Source: Thermomonas sp. (GTDB lineage Bacteria > Pseudomonadota > Gammaproteobacteria > Xanthomonadales > Xanthomonadaceae). From it: DNA of 64,000 nt. Shown here piece by piece: positions 36,109 to 44,659 of the stretch. Both the position numbers and the translations under genes were made by a program. Positions within the stretch are counted from its first letter, which is position 1; the number at the start of each line of letters is the position of its first letter. The notes under the pieces were generated by a model. The model saw only the letters and a program-made list of their open reading frames with translations, was not told where the DNA came from and ran no database searches. The stretch lies in NCBI GenBank assembly GCA_020692565.1, contig JAIMKJ010000003.1, positions 1 through 64,000 on the forward strand, in the 5' to 3' direction.

Positions 36109-37338
36109 TCAGAGCGGTCGCAGTCGTCCGACAAGCTTGCGCAATGGCGGCGGGCCAGGCCGCCCGTCGTCGGTCAATGCCTCCATCACCATCCGCCGGA
36201 ACGGGCCGATCCGCTGCGCGATCCGCAACGCCGCGCGACGGACCCGTTTGGCCGGCGCCGAATCGTCGGTATACAAGCCGGCGAGCAGCTGCGTCGCCAG
36301 ATACAGCGGACGCGTGGCATGCCTGTGGTCGCGCTCGTAGCGTTCGAGCACACTGCACGCCCACAATGGCCGGCCGGCGACGCGCGCCTCGCGGAGCGCG
36401 CGCGCCAGTGCATCCTGCCCCAGCAGCCCGAAGTTGAAGCCATGCGCCGTGACCGGATGCATGCCGACCGCGGCATCGCCGATGGTCGCGAAGCGTTCGG
36501 CCACGAATCGCTGCGGGTACACGCCAACCAGCGGATAGGCGCAACACGGGCCGATGAACGTCATCGCACCGAGCCGTCCCCGGAAACGCCGGGTCATGTC
36601 CGCGCCGAATGCGTCCGCATCCATCGCCTGCACACGCAGCGCTTCCTGATGCCGCAAGGTCAGCACGACCGACGACGCATGCGTGTCGCGCAGGGGCAGC
36701 AGCGCCAGCGTCTGCCCGTAATCGAACCATTCCCACGCCGTTTGCGCATGTTCCAGCGCGTGCCGCACGCGGCACACCAGCATGGTCTTGCCGAAATCGC
36801 GCATCGTCGCGGGAATGCCCATCGCACGTCGCGTCTCGGAGAACCGGCTGTCGGCGGCGACGATCAGGTCTGCGCGCAGCCGCTCGCCGCTGTCGAGCCT
36901 CACTTCGGCACCGTCGGCATCGGCATGCACGCCGACCACGCGCACCCCGTCGATCAGGGTCGCCTCGCCCGCCGCGGTCATCGCTTCGAATGCCGCGCGG
37001 CGAATCGCGCGATTCGGTACCAACCAGCCCAATTGCGACTGGCCGCTGTCCTCATGGCGGAAAAACAGGCCGTCGGTGTCGCCGCCGTCGAGCACCAGCG
37101 CATCGCGGAGGGTTGCGATCTCGGCATCGGCGAGGCGATGCCACAGTCCCAGATCCTGCATCAACCGCCGCGAACGATGGGTCAGCGCGATCTCGCGGCC
37201 ATCGTCCGCCGGATCGGCCAGCGCTGCACGCAGCTGGGGCTCGACCAGCGCAACGCTCAGGCCGCTGCCGGCGAGCGAGCAGGCGAAACTCAAGCCGGCC
37301 GGGCCTGCGCCGACCACCACGATATCGAAACGGGACAT
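36109..37338 (-). CDS. FAD-dependent hydroxylase of the UbiH/COQ6 group, UbiM-like
   Basis: 409 residues. N-terminal FAD-binding motif 'DIVVVGAGPAGLSFACSLAG' and the C-terminal flavin motif 'ATIGDAAVGMHPVTAHGFNF'. In UbiH and UbiI the latter reads roughly GDAAHxxxPxxGQGLNLG; the variant here is what I recall for UbiM, a broad ubiquinone-ring hydroxylase. It lies between oleB and oleC on the same strand, so it may instead, or also, act on an olefin-pathway compound. GAGGGTGG precedes the ATG at 37338. Confidence 0.75.
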   Translation of the reverse strand: MSRFDIVVVGAGPAGLSFACSLAGSGLSVALVEPQLRAALADPADDGREIALTHRSRRLMQDLGLWHRLADAEIATLRDALVLDGGDTDGLFFRHEDSGQSQLGWLVPNRAIRRAAFEAMTAAGEATLIDGVRVVGVHADADGAEVRLDSGERLRADLIVAADSRFSETRRAMGIPATMRDFGKTMLVCRVRHALEHAQTAWEWFDYGQTLALLPLRDTHASSVVLTLRHQEALRVQAMDADAFGADMTRRFRGRLGAMTFIGPCCAYPLVGVYPQRFVAERFATIGDAAVGMHPVTAHGFNFGLLGQDALARALREARVAGRPLWACSVLERYERDHRHATRPLYLATQLLAGLYTDDSAPAKRVRRAALRIAQRIGPFRRMVMEALTDDGRPGPPPLRKLVGRLRPL

Positions 37339-37432
37339 GGGCCACCCTCGCGGGTCTGCGAAGGCAACAGATTAGGCGGACGCAGCCCGCATCACGTTGA
37401 TCCGGGTCAAGTCGCCCGCCGACCGCTGTCGT

Positions 37433-38329
37433 TCAGAGCGGATGCGCGTCCAGGAAGCGCCGCATCGCCGGCACCAGCACGTCATGCTTGTCTTCGAGCA
37501 CGTAATGGCCGGCATCCTCGAACGCATGCGCTTCGGCCTGCGGCAGCGCGCTGCGGAAACCTTCGAGGAAATGGTGATCGAACACGAAATCGCGCAGGCC
37601 CCAACCGATGAAGGCCGGGCGATCCGCGTAGGCCGGCAGGCGCTTCGCCGCCGTACTGACCAGCGTCCACGCCGGATCGGCGTCGCTCAGCGGAATATCC
37701 TGCACGAAGCGCAGCGTGGCGATGCGGTTCGCCCATGAATCGTAGGGCGCCTCGTAGGCGCGACGCACGTCGTCCGGCATTCTGCGCACCACGCCGTCGC
37801 GCGCCGCGCCGGCCGAGAAGGCATTGAAACCGCGGATCATCAGCGCGCCCAGCTTCATGTCGCGGCCGAGCTTCAACTGCCAGGGCAGCGGCTTCGCCGC
37901 CGGCAGCGGGAACGCGGCGGTATTGGTGATCAGCAGCCGGCGCACCTGCGCCTCGTGGGTCAGCGCCCAGCCGAACCCGATCATGCCGCCCCAGTCGTGG
38001 ACCGCCAGCGTCACCGGCCCGTCGATGCCGATGGTATCCAGCAGACGTGTGAGGGCCTCGACGCGCGACTGCAGCGTGTAGCGATAGTCCTTGTCCGCGG
38101 GCTTGTCCGACAGCCCCATGCCGATGTGATCCGGCACGATGCAGCGGTAGCGGTCCTTCAACCCCAGCACCAGATGCCGCCAGTAGTAACTCCACGACGG
38201 ATTGCCGTGCAGCATCAGCACCACTTCGCCATCGCGCGGACCTTCGTCCAGATACGACATCACGATGCCGGGGCGCACTTCCAGGCGCTTGGGGGTGAAG
38301 GGGTAATCGGGATAGCTGTGGGCGGTCAT
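37433..38329 (-). CDS. oleB: OleB, beta-lactone decarboxylase (haloalkane-dehalogenase-like fold)
   Basis: 298 residues, alpha/beta-hydrolase. Nucleophile D112 in 'LAVHDWGGMIGFG', histidine H275 in 'FEDAGHYVLEDKHD', and the oxyanion-side motif 'MLHGNPSWSYYW'. The HDWGG nucleophile elbow with Asp is that of haloalkane dehalogenases and OleB, which decarboxylates the OleC beta-lactone to the cis-olefin. Position upstream of the hydroxylase and oleC supports OleB over a dehalogenase. The start ATG at 38329 lacks a strong Shine-Dalgarno. Confidence 0.85.
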   Translation of the reverse strand: MTAHSYPDYPFTPKRLEVRPGIVMSYLDEGPRDGEVVLMLHGNPSWSYYWRHLVLGLKDRYRCIVPDHIGMGLSDKPADKDYRYTLQSRVEALTRLLDTIGIDGPVTLAVHDWGGMIGFGWALTHEAQVRRLLITNTAAFPLPAAKPLPWQLKLGRDMKLGALMIRGFNAFSAGAARDGVVRRMPDDVRRAYEAPYDSWANRIATLRFVQDIPLSDADPAWTLVSTAAKRLPAYADRPAFIGWGLRDFVFDHHFLEGFRSALPQAEAHAFEDAGHYVLEDKHDVLVPAMRRFLDAHPL

Positions 38330-38479
38330 GGGCAGGATCTGGAAAGAGCGGTGTGTCGCCGGCGGCCCCCGCCTGAGCAGGCCGGCCCCGGAAACGCGGC
38401 CGCCAAGGATAATGCCTGCCCCCGGATTTGGCACCGCAGGGCATGCCGGGGGCGGTTTTTCGCCCGGATCAGCCCGCGA

Positions 38480-39190
38480 TCAGCCCCCGCGGGAGCCGAA
38501 TCTGGCCCAAAGCAGCTCGAACCGGGCGCCGAAACTGCGCACCAGCCGCACATCGTCGGTCACCACCAGGTTCTCCTCGTTGCCGGTGCTGGCGCCGCGG
38601 GTCCAGTTGAAGCTGCCGTTGGCCAGACGCGCGCCGTCGAACAGCGCGAATTTGTGGTGCATGTGGAAATCGGTGTCGTCCAGTCGCACCTCGATGCCGC
38701 GATCGCGCAGTCGATGCACATCGCTGCCGGTATCGTGGACCTTGTGATTGTCGCTGAGGATGCGCACCGTCAGCCCGCGCCGATGGGCGTCGATCAGCGC
38801 TTCGGTCAAACGATCGTCGGCGATCGTGTAGACGCAGACATCGATACTGCGCTTCGCGCTGAGGCAGAGTTCGCGCAGCTTGCGCAGGCAGTCATCGCCC
38901 GGTGCGAAGAACGCGTCCGCCTCGACCGCCGGCGGATCGGCGCTGGCGTCCAGGGTCTTCACCACCTGCTCCAGCCAGCGCAGCATCGTCAGCGGCGCCG
39001 CATCGGCCTGCGTCCAGCGTTCGCGCACCAGATCGAACGCACGGTTGCGCAGATAGCGCACACGGTCGCGGCTCAGGCTGCCGCCGAGTTCGCGCAGTTC
39101 GAATTTCTCGTCATCGTCGAGTACAGCGTCCGTCGCGCTTTCGCGAAGCAAACGATCAAGTTCCGCGAAATCTGTCTTCGACGCATCCAT
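38480..39190 (-). CDS. Single-HKD phospholipase-D-family protein with acidic helical N-terminus
   Basis: 236 residues. C-terminal PLD-like domain with one HxKxxxxD motif: H178, K180, D185 in 'HMHHKFALFDGARLANGSFN', followed by 'GNEENLVV'. A single motif means the active site would form by dimerisation, as in Nuc endonuclease or MitoPLD. Residues 1-60 are a helical region, 'FAELDRLLRESATDAVLDDD', resembling the small protein at 49003. No signal peptide, so cytoplasmic. ATG 39190 is 7 bases after GAGGG; 39193 is also possible. It is last in block 3, 10 bases after the giant ATPase. Phospholipid or nucleic acid could be the substrate. Confidence 0.78.
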   Translation of the reverse strand: MDASKTDFAELDRLLRESATDAVLDDDEKFELRELGGSLSRDRVRYLRNRAFDLVRERWTQADAAPLTMLRWLEQVVKTLDASADPPAVEADAFFAPGDDCLRKLRELCLSAKRSIDVCVYTIADDRLTEALIDAHRRGLTVRILSDNHKVHDTGSDVHRLRDRGIEVRLDDTDFHMHHKFALFDGARLANGSFNWTRGASTGNEENLVVTDDVRLVRSFGARFELLWARFGSRGG

Positions 39191-39200
39191 CATGCTGCCC

Positions 39201-42200
39201 TCATCGCGGGGCCTTGCCCAGCAGACGATCCGAGAACTCATCCAATGCCTGCTTCAACTGTTCTTCGCGCAGCGAGGCCGCCAGTGCCGCGCCTTCGGTA
39301 GGTGCAGCACGCCCGCGCCTGGAGGAAGTCTGCGGCGCGCTCTGCATCGCGACGGTCTGCGCGGCGATGCGTTCGGTGAGCAGGGTCAGCACCTGCTGCA
39401 ACTGCAACTGCTGTTCGGCGTGACGCTCGAACCAGTCCGGCAGAGATGCGTTCGCAGGCGTCGAGACCTCGATCCCGGCGACCCCCGCAGCGCGCGATTC
39501 GCCCAGGCGCTCCGACAGCCGCTCCAGCGACGCCAGGATCTGCGGCCACGGCGCATCGTTGTCGCCGCGCACGCTTTGCGCTGCCGCATCCACCGGCGTT
39601 TTCTCGAGCGCACGCACGCCTTCGACCAGATCGTTCAACTGCGCGACGACGCGCTGCCCGACATCGGCATCGCCAGCGCCCATCGCCTTGTTGCGCATGA
39701 AATCGCGCTTGATCTGCGTCCAGCGCGCGGTCATGGTGTCGTCCATCACGCCGCGCAGCTCGGCGAGCTTCAGCAGATTCTCCTCGGCGCCGGTGGTCAG
39801 CAACTGCGCTTCGCCCGCATAGTGATCGGCCACGAGCTGCTGCAGCTCGGCGGCGTTCATCACCGGCGAAATCTTTTCGACGAGCTTGTTCATGTTGCGG
39901 TAGCTGCCCTGCAGCTTGAACGCGGGCTCGGTGCGGTACTGGTCGGCCTGCGCGGCGCTGGCGATGTACTGCTGGTTGACGCGATAGACCACGTCGCGCA
40001 CCTGCATCAATCGCTCCAGGGTCGCGGCGATTTCATTGATCTCGGCCGCGCTGTAGGCGTGGCTCAGTGCATTGGCCGAAAAAGGTTTGCCTTCGATCTT
40101 GTCGACCAGCCGGTACAGATCCGACAACTCGCGGGTCGCCAGCGGCGCCAGCACCGGATTGGAGGTCAGACAATTCTCGATGTAGCTGAGCTTGAACGCC
40201 TCTTCCATGCCGCCCAACACGTCGCCCAGGTTGTAGATATCGGCGCGGTTCGCAAGCATGTCCGGAATCTTGAACACCTCGCCGGATTCCGTGTACGGGT
40301 TGCCGGCCATCGCCACGCAGAATTTCCTGCCGCGCATGTCGTAGGTACGGGTGCGGCCCTGCCACACGCCTTCGATGCGGCGCGTGCCGTCGCACAGCGA
40401 GATGAATTTCTGCAGGAATTCCGGATGCGTGTGCTGGATGTCGTCCACATACAGCATCACGTTGTTGCCCATCTCCAGCGCGAGATTGAGCTTCTCCAGC
40501 TCGCGCTTCGCGTTGGCGTCGGGCGCCTGCGCGGGATCGAGCGAACGCACGTCGTGCCCGAGCGCCGGCCCATTGATCTTCATGAAAATCAGGCCCAGCC
40601 GGTGCGCCACGTATTCCATCAGCGTGGTCTTGCCGTAGCCGGGCGGCGAGATCAGCATCAGCATTCCCATCAGATCGCTGCGTTTGTTCTCGCCGACCGT
40701 GCCCATCTGCTTGGCGAGGTTGTCGCCGATCACCGCCAGATACACATCGTTGATGAGTTTGTTGCGCACGAACGACGTCAGCGGCCGCGGCTTGAACTCC
40801 GACAGCCGCAGCGCCTCGCGCTCGCGCGCGACCAGCGCCTGGCGCAGGCTCTGGCAGCGCCGGACCTGCGGCAGGAAATGCGTCCGATGGCGGCGCAGAC
40901 GTTCGCCGAGATCGTCGACGCCGAGCGACAGCGAGCCTTGCGCAATCCGCGGGTGCTCGCCGAGCAGACCGGCGACCTCCACGCGCAGATCGGCTTCGCT
41001 CACGTGCGACAGCGCCTCGTCGCCGATCAGCAGCAGCGCCACGGCTTCAGGCAGGTAATCGGCGTAGACAAGATGCGCCGGGTCGGACGCCAACGCATCG
41101 AACCACTGCGCAGCGAGACGCCAGCGCATGCCGGGGCGATCGCGCAGCGCAGCCAGCGACGCCTGCAGGTCGTCCCACAAGCGTTCTGCGACCAGACGCT
41201 GGCGCAACGCGTCGAGCAACTGGCGCGCGTATTTGCTGTAGACGAACGGTTGCCGCGGCGTGGCGAGCACTGCGATCAGATACCCGGCGGCGGCCGCATC
41301 CCATGCGGCATCGACGGGCAACGCCTGCGCATCGGCTTCGGCGCGCATCGCACCGGCGACATCCGCGCACACGCTCGCCAGCCCGTCGCGATGCGCGAAG
41401 ACGCGATCGATGCCATGCGCGTTGCGCGCGCGGTCGGCCCACAGCGCGGCGTCCTCGCGCTCGCGCACCAGCCCCCAGAACAGGCTGGCCCAGGCGCGCG
41501 CCGCGGGTGCGTGAACCAGCAGATCCGCGCTGTCGCGCAGCGGCAGCAGCGCCGCCAGCAGCAGCGCGGCGTCGTGGTCGTGGATGCCCTTCTCGTAGCC
41601 CTCTCGGTAGCGCGGCGCGGCGAAATCGCGCAGCGTGCGCGTCAACAGCTCCGGCTGTTTCGCCTGCTGCCGCAACAGATCGAGACTCAGCCCTTCGGCA
41701 TTGCGCTCCGCGGCGGCCAGCGCTTCGCCGAGCAGATATTCGCCGCGATAGAGCTGGGGCGATTCCGATTCCAGCGTGATCTGCCAGAAGTCGCGCAGCG
41801 CATCGAGCTCGGGATCGCGCACCGGCGCGAAGAATTCGGTGCCGGTCAGATGCAGGCTCAAGCCGTCGCCGCGCGGCAGCACGGTCAGATCGAGTTCCTG
41901 GGTATTGACGCTGAAGCGATGGCGCGGGCCGAGCTTGATGACGTTGCCGCCTTCCTCGAACAGCTCGCTGCGGTCGCGCAGGGCGCGGACCGCCTGGTCG
42001 CGCACGCCCTTGAGCCGCGCCTCCACATCATCGGCCCTCACGCTGTCCTTCAAGCCGCGCAGACGTTCGGCCAGATCGCGCAGCTTGAGGATCAGCGGAT
42101 CGCCGGCGAAGAATGCGTTGAGTTCGTCCATGCCGGTGATGCGCGCGGTGCGGCGGCTCAGGCCTTCCAGGATCCGCGCCGCGGCATCCGCCAGCGACTG

Positions 42201-44555
42201 GCTCTTGCGCTGACGGTCGTCCAGCAGCGTCTGCTTGTGGGCCTCGAAGGTTTCCAGAAGCTCTTCGCGCTTGGCGACGATGTCGCCGAGGAACTGTTCG
42301 TGTTCGCCGAACTGGCTCTCCAGCTCCTCCAACTGCACCATCAACCGCGACAGTTCCTGATCGCAGCGATCCGGATCGCGCGCCGCGGACAACGCGCTGG
42401 CGATGCTCTGGCCGAACAGCGTGAACTGCGCGCCGAACTGCGCGACCGCTTCGCCGCTGCCCAATGCCTTGCGCCGCTGCTCCGCGCGGGCCTTCGCCTG
42501 ATTCAGTCTGGCGTAGATTTCGGAAATGGTTTCGACGATGCGGGTGCGCCGGGTGGCGTCGTCCACGCGCAGCGTCGCCATCAATTCCGAAAGCATGTCG
42601 AGATCGGACGACAATCCCATCATCTGCTGCCGGGGTTCCTGCAGCGCGGCGACGCTGCCGGCTTTCTGCGCCAGCGCATCCAGCGCCTGCACGCGCTCCG
42701 CGTAGGGATGCAGCACCTTGTCGCCGGCCAGGAATTCGCCGGTCGCGGTGCCGGTGCGCGCATACGCTTCCAGCAACTCCGCTTCCATCGCGTCGATGGC
42801 GTCGACATCGACGTAACGATACTCGCGGATGGTGAGCAGACGACCGCGCTGCGCGGTGATCGCATTCAGCGCATCGACGCAGTCCTGCACACGCTCCCAG
42901 TTCTCCGGATGCAGCCCGCCGAGCAGCGCACTCTGGCGCTCGGCCGCGTCGCGCATCGCATCGGCCGACTGCCTGCGGATGCTCTCGACCTTCTCGTACT
43001 CGTCCAGCACCGCCTCACTGCTGGCGATGATCTCGCGCAGGAGCGGCGCCAGCCCGGGGCAATGCCGATCCTCGATCCAGTGATACTGATCGAACAGCCT
43101 GCGCGTGGTCTGGGTGAGCAACTGATAACGCTGCGAACTGGCATCCGTGCCGTCGATCCCGCGCGCGAGACTCAGCAGTTCGGAAATGCCGCGGACCAGA
43201 TCCGGATTGCCGATCCGGCCCATGAAGCTGTTGCCGGGCGGCTGATGCACGATGTAGTCGTCGGACGCGAACGGGGTCTGCCAGACCTGCATCGGATGGA
43301 CGCGGGTCGGTTCATTGCCCTGCGCGCTGAAGATCACCATCCGCCCGTCTTCGAGGCGCGCATAGCCGTGGCCGATCACCGGCGGCTGCATGCCGCGCTG
43401 GATCATGTTGTAGACGAACATCGCGATCCGCCCATCGAGCGGCTCGTAGAACAGGTACAGCACATCCTCGCCGTTGGGCGAACGGATGGTGCGCTTGAAG
43501 CGCATGCCCTGCACCGCCTGATCGAACGTGCGGGTTTCGCCGTTCTGCAGCATGTAGCCGCCCGGGAAGACGATGCCGTGGTCTTCCGGCAACTGCACGC
43601 AGGCCTGGCCGATCGCATCGATGCGATGCACCCGGCGCGACAGCGTGTTGTAGACCAGATGCCGCCATTCGCTTTCGCGATAGGGCAATACCCGCAAAAG
43701 AATCAGGCTGCCCAGGCGCGCGAAATCGATCTGCGCGTCGTCGAGCGACTGGGTCTGATCGTCCACCGGCTCGCGGTAGATGCCCAGTCCGTCCTCGGTG
43801 TTGTTCTCGATCTTGACGGTGAGGTCGCCGCCGGTCGTTTCCACGAACACGGTGTCGAGAATATTGAGATGCGGGTGACGGCCATTCACCGCCAGCTCGC
43901 GGGTGGCGCGGGTCCACTCGAAGTCGTACGGCGCCGGGAGCGCGATATCGCGCTCGCCGCGATTGTCGATGTAGCGTACGGCGCCGTCGCTCTCGATCTG
44001 CCAGCGGAAGACGCGGATATCCTCGATCCGTTCGCCGATCTGGAACGCCGCCAACAGCCTGCTGTCGCGCACCACCAGTTGCAGCAGGCGCGAATCCTTG
44101 TAATAGGCCTGAAGCTCGTTGAATTCCTTGATGAAGTTGGCATCGCCCAGGAAGCTCGCAGCAGCATCCACCGGGGTGACGTCGTAACCCTCCGCGCCTT
44201 CGACCAGCCGATAGAGCGAAAAGATATCCTCGACCCGCGTCTCTTTTTTCAGCCCGATGAACACGTTGTAGCCGAACAGCAGACAGTCGCCGACCTGGAC
44301 GATGTCGCGCGCCACGCAGTTGTGCTCGGTGCGGATGCGCAGGCGGCCGATCACCTCCATCCGGCTGCTGCCGAATTCCGCCAGGCGCTGCGCGTTCAAG
44401 CCCTCGGCGATATCGCGCAGCTGCTGGCCCTGATCGGTCAGCCGACGGCGCAGGACTTCGTAGGCGCCGCCTTCGGCGACCGCCTTGTCGACCAGCTTTT
44501 CGGCGGGTCCGCCGGCATCCGTAGTCTGCGCCGAGGTTGTGGTGTGCTCCGACAT
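39201..44555 (-). CDS. Giant AAA+ ATPase, 'DNA repair ATPase'/DUF3686 type
   Basis: 1784 residues, the largest gene in the window. The N-terminal ~450 residues are beta-rich and of DUF3686 type ('VEGAEGYDVTPVDAAASFLG', 'ESEWRHLVYNTLSRRVHRID'). A long coiled-coil part follows (about 520-900), then an AAA+ module with Walker A 'LISPPGYGKTTLMEYV' near residue 1305 and Walker B 'NNVMLYVDDIQHTHPEF' near 1365, with 'VAMAGNPYTESGEVF' as sensor-like region. Automatic annotations call this a DNA repair ATPase, but I know of no direct evidence. No membrane segment. It lies between the flotillin and the PLD protein; a membrane-associated remodelling role is equally plausible. ATG 44555 is preferred over the upstream in-frame sequence, which lies in a hairpin region. 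Confidence 0.75.
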   Translation of the reverse strand: MSEHTTTSAQTTDAGGPAEKLVDKAVAEGGAYEVLRRRLTDQGQQLRDIAEGLNAQRLAEFGSSRMEVIGRLRIRTEHNCVARDIVQVGDCLLFGYNVFIGLKKETRVEDIFSLYRLVEGAEGYDVTPVDAAASFLGDANFIKEFNELQAYYKDSRLLQLVVRDSRLLAAFQIGERIEDIRVFRWQIESDGAVRYIDNRGERDIALPAPYDFEWTRATRELAVNGRHPHLNILDTVFVETTGGDLTVKIENNTEDGLGIYREPVDDQTQSLDDAQIDFARLGSLILLRVLPYRESEWRHLVYNTLSRRVHRIDAIGQACVQLPEDHGIVFPGGYMLQNGETRTFDQAVQGMRFKRTIRSPNGEDVLYLFYEPLDGRIAMFVYNMIQRGMQPPVIGHGYARLEDGRMVIFSAQGNEPTRVHPMQVWQTPFASDDYIVHQPPGNSFMGRIGNPDLVRGISELLSLARGIDGTDASSQRYQLLTQTTRRLFDQYHWIEDRHCPGLAPLLREIIASSEAVLDEYEKVESIRRQSADAMRDAAERQSALLGGLHPENWERVQDCVDALNAITAQRGRLLTIREYRYVDVDAIDAMEAELLEAYARTGTATGEFLAGDKVLHPYAERVQALDALAQKAGSVAALQEPRQQMMGLSSDLDMLSELMATLRVDDATRRTRIVETISEIYARLNQAKARAEQRRKALGSGEAVAQFGAQFTLFGQSIASALSAARDPDRCDQELSRLMVQLEELESQFGEHEQFLGDIVAKREELLETFEAHKQTLLDDRQRKSQSLADAAARILEGLSRRTARITGMDELNAFFAGDPLILKLRDLAERLRGLKDSVRADDVEARLKGVRDQAVRALRDRSELFEEGGNVIKLGPRHRFSVNTQELDLTVLPRGDGLSLHLTGTEFFAPVRDPELDALRDFWQITLESESPQLYRGEYLLGEALAAAERNAEGLSLDLLRQQAKQPELLTRTLRDFAAPRYREGYEKGIHDHDAALLLAALLPLRDSADLLVHAPAARAWASLFWGLVREREDAALWADRARNAHGIDRVFAHRDGLASVCADVAGAMRAEADAQALPVDAAWDAAAAGYLIAVLATPRQPFVYSKYARQLLDALRQRLVAERLWDDLQASLAALRDRPGMRWRLAAQWFDALASDPAHLVYADYLPEAVALLLIGDEALSHVSEADLRVEVAGLLGEHPRIAQGSLSLGVDDLGERLRRHRTHFLPQVRRCQSLRQALVAREREALRLSEFKPRPLTSFVRNKLINDVYLAVIGDNLAKQMGTVGENKRSDLMGMLMLISPPGYGKTTLMEYVAHRLGLIFMKINGPALGHDVRSLDPAQAPDANAKRELEKLNLALEMGNNVMLYVDDIQHTHPEFLQKFISLCDGTRRIEGVWQGRTRTYDMRGRKFCVAMAGNPYTESGEVFKIPDMLANRADIYNLGDVLGGMEEAFKLSYIENCLTSNPVLAPLATRELSDLYRLVDKIEGKPFSANALSHAYSAAEINEIAATLERLMQVRDVVYRVNQQYIASAAQADQYRTEPAFKLQGSYRNMNKLVEKISPVMNAAELQQLVADHYAGEAQLLTTGAEENLLKLAELRGVMDDTMTARWTQIKRDFMRNKAMGAGDADVGQRVVAQLNDLVEGVRALEKTPVDAAAQSVRGDNDAPWPQILASLERLSERLGESRAAGVAGIEVSTPANASLPDWFERHAEQQLQLQQVLTLLTERIAAQTVAMQSAPQTSSRRGRAAPTEGAALAASLREEQLKQALDEFSDRLLGKAPR

Positions 44556-44592
44556 CGCTTTCCATCCTGCTCGAAACTGCGTGCTGTGCGTC

Positions 44593-44617
44593 GTGCCGGT
44601 CGTGTCGCGACCGGCAC
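44593..44617. promoter_or_regulatory. Strong hairpin between flotillin and giant-ATPase genes
   Basis: A perfect 10-bp stem GTGCCGGTCG/CGACCGGCAC with a five-base loop lies in the 104-base gap between the two genes and has no T-run. It may be an mRNA processing or stability element that lets the flotillin be made in excess over the 1784-residue ATPase. Confidence 0.45.
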
Positions 44618-44659
44618 GCATCGTTGGCGTACTCGCCTATGCCGCCGGGCGGCGCGCGA

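Noticed and set aside
37433..38329. Haloalkane dehalogenase
   Set aside because: The fold and HDWGG nucleophile fit, but position next to oleC and the presence of oleA and oleD make OleB far more likely.
38340..38479. Intrinsic terminator after the PLD gene
   Set aside because: GCCCCCGG/CCGGGGGC is present with a 20-base loop, but the T-run lies on the plus-strand side only, so it does not fit minus-strand termination.
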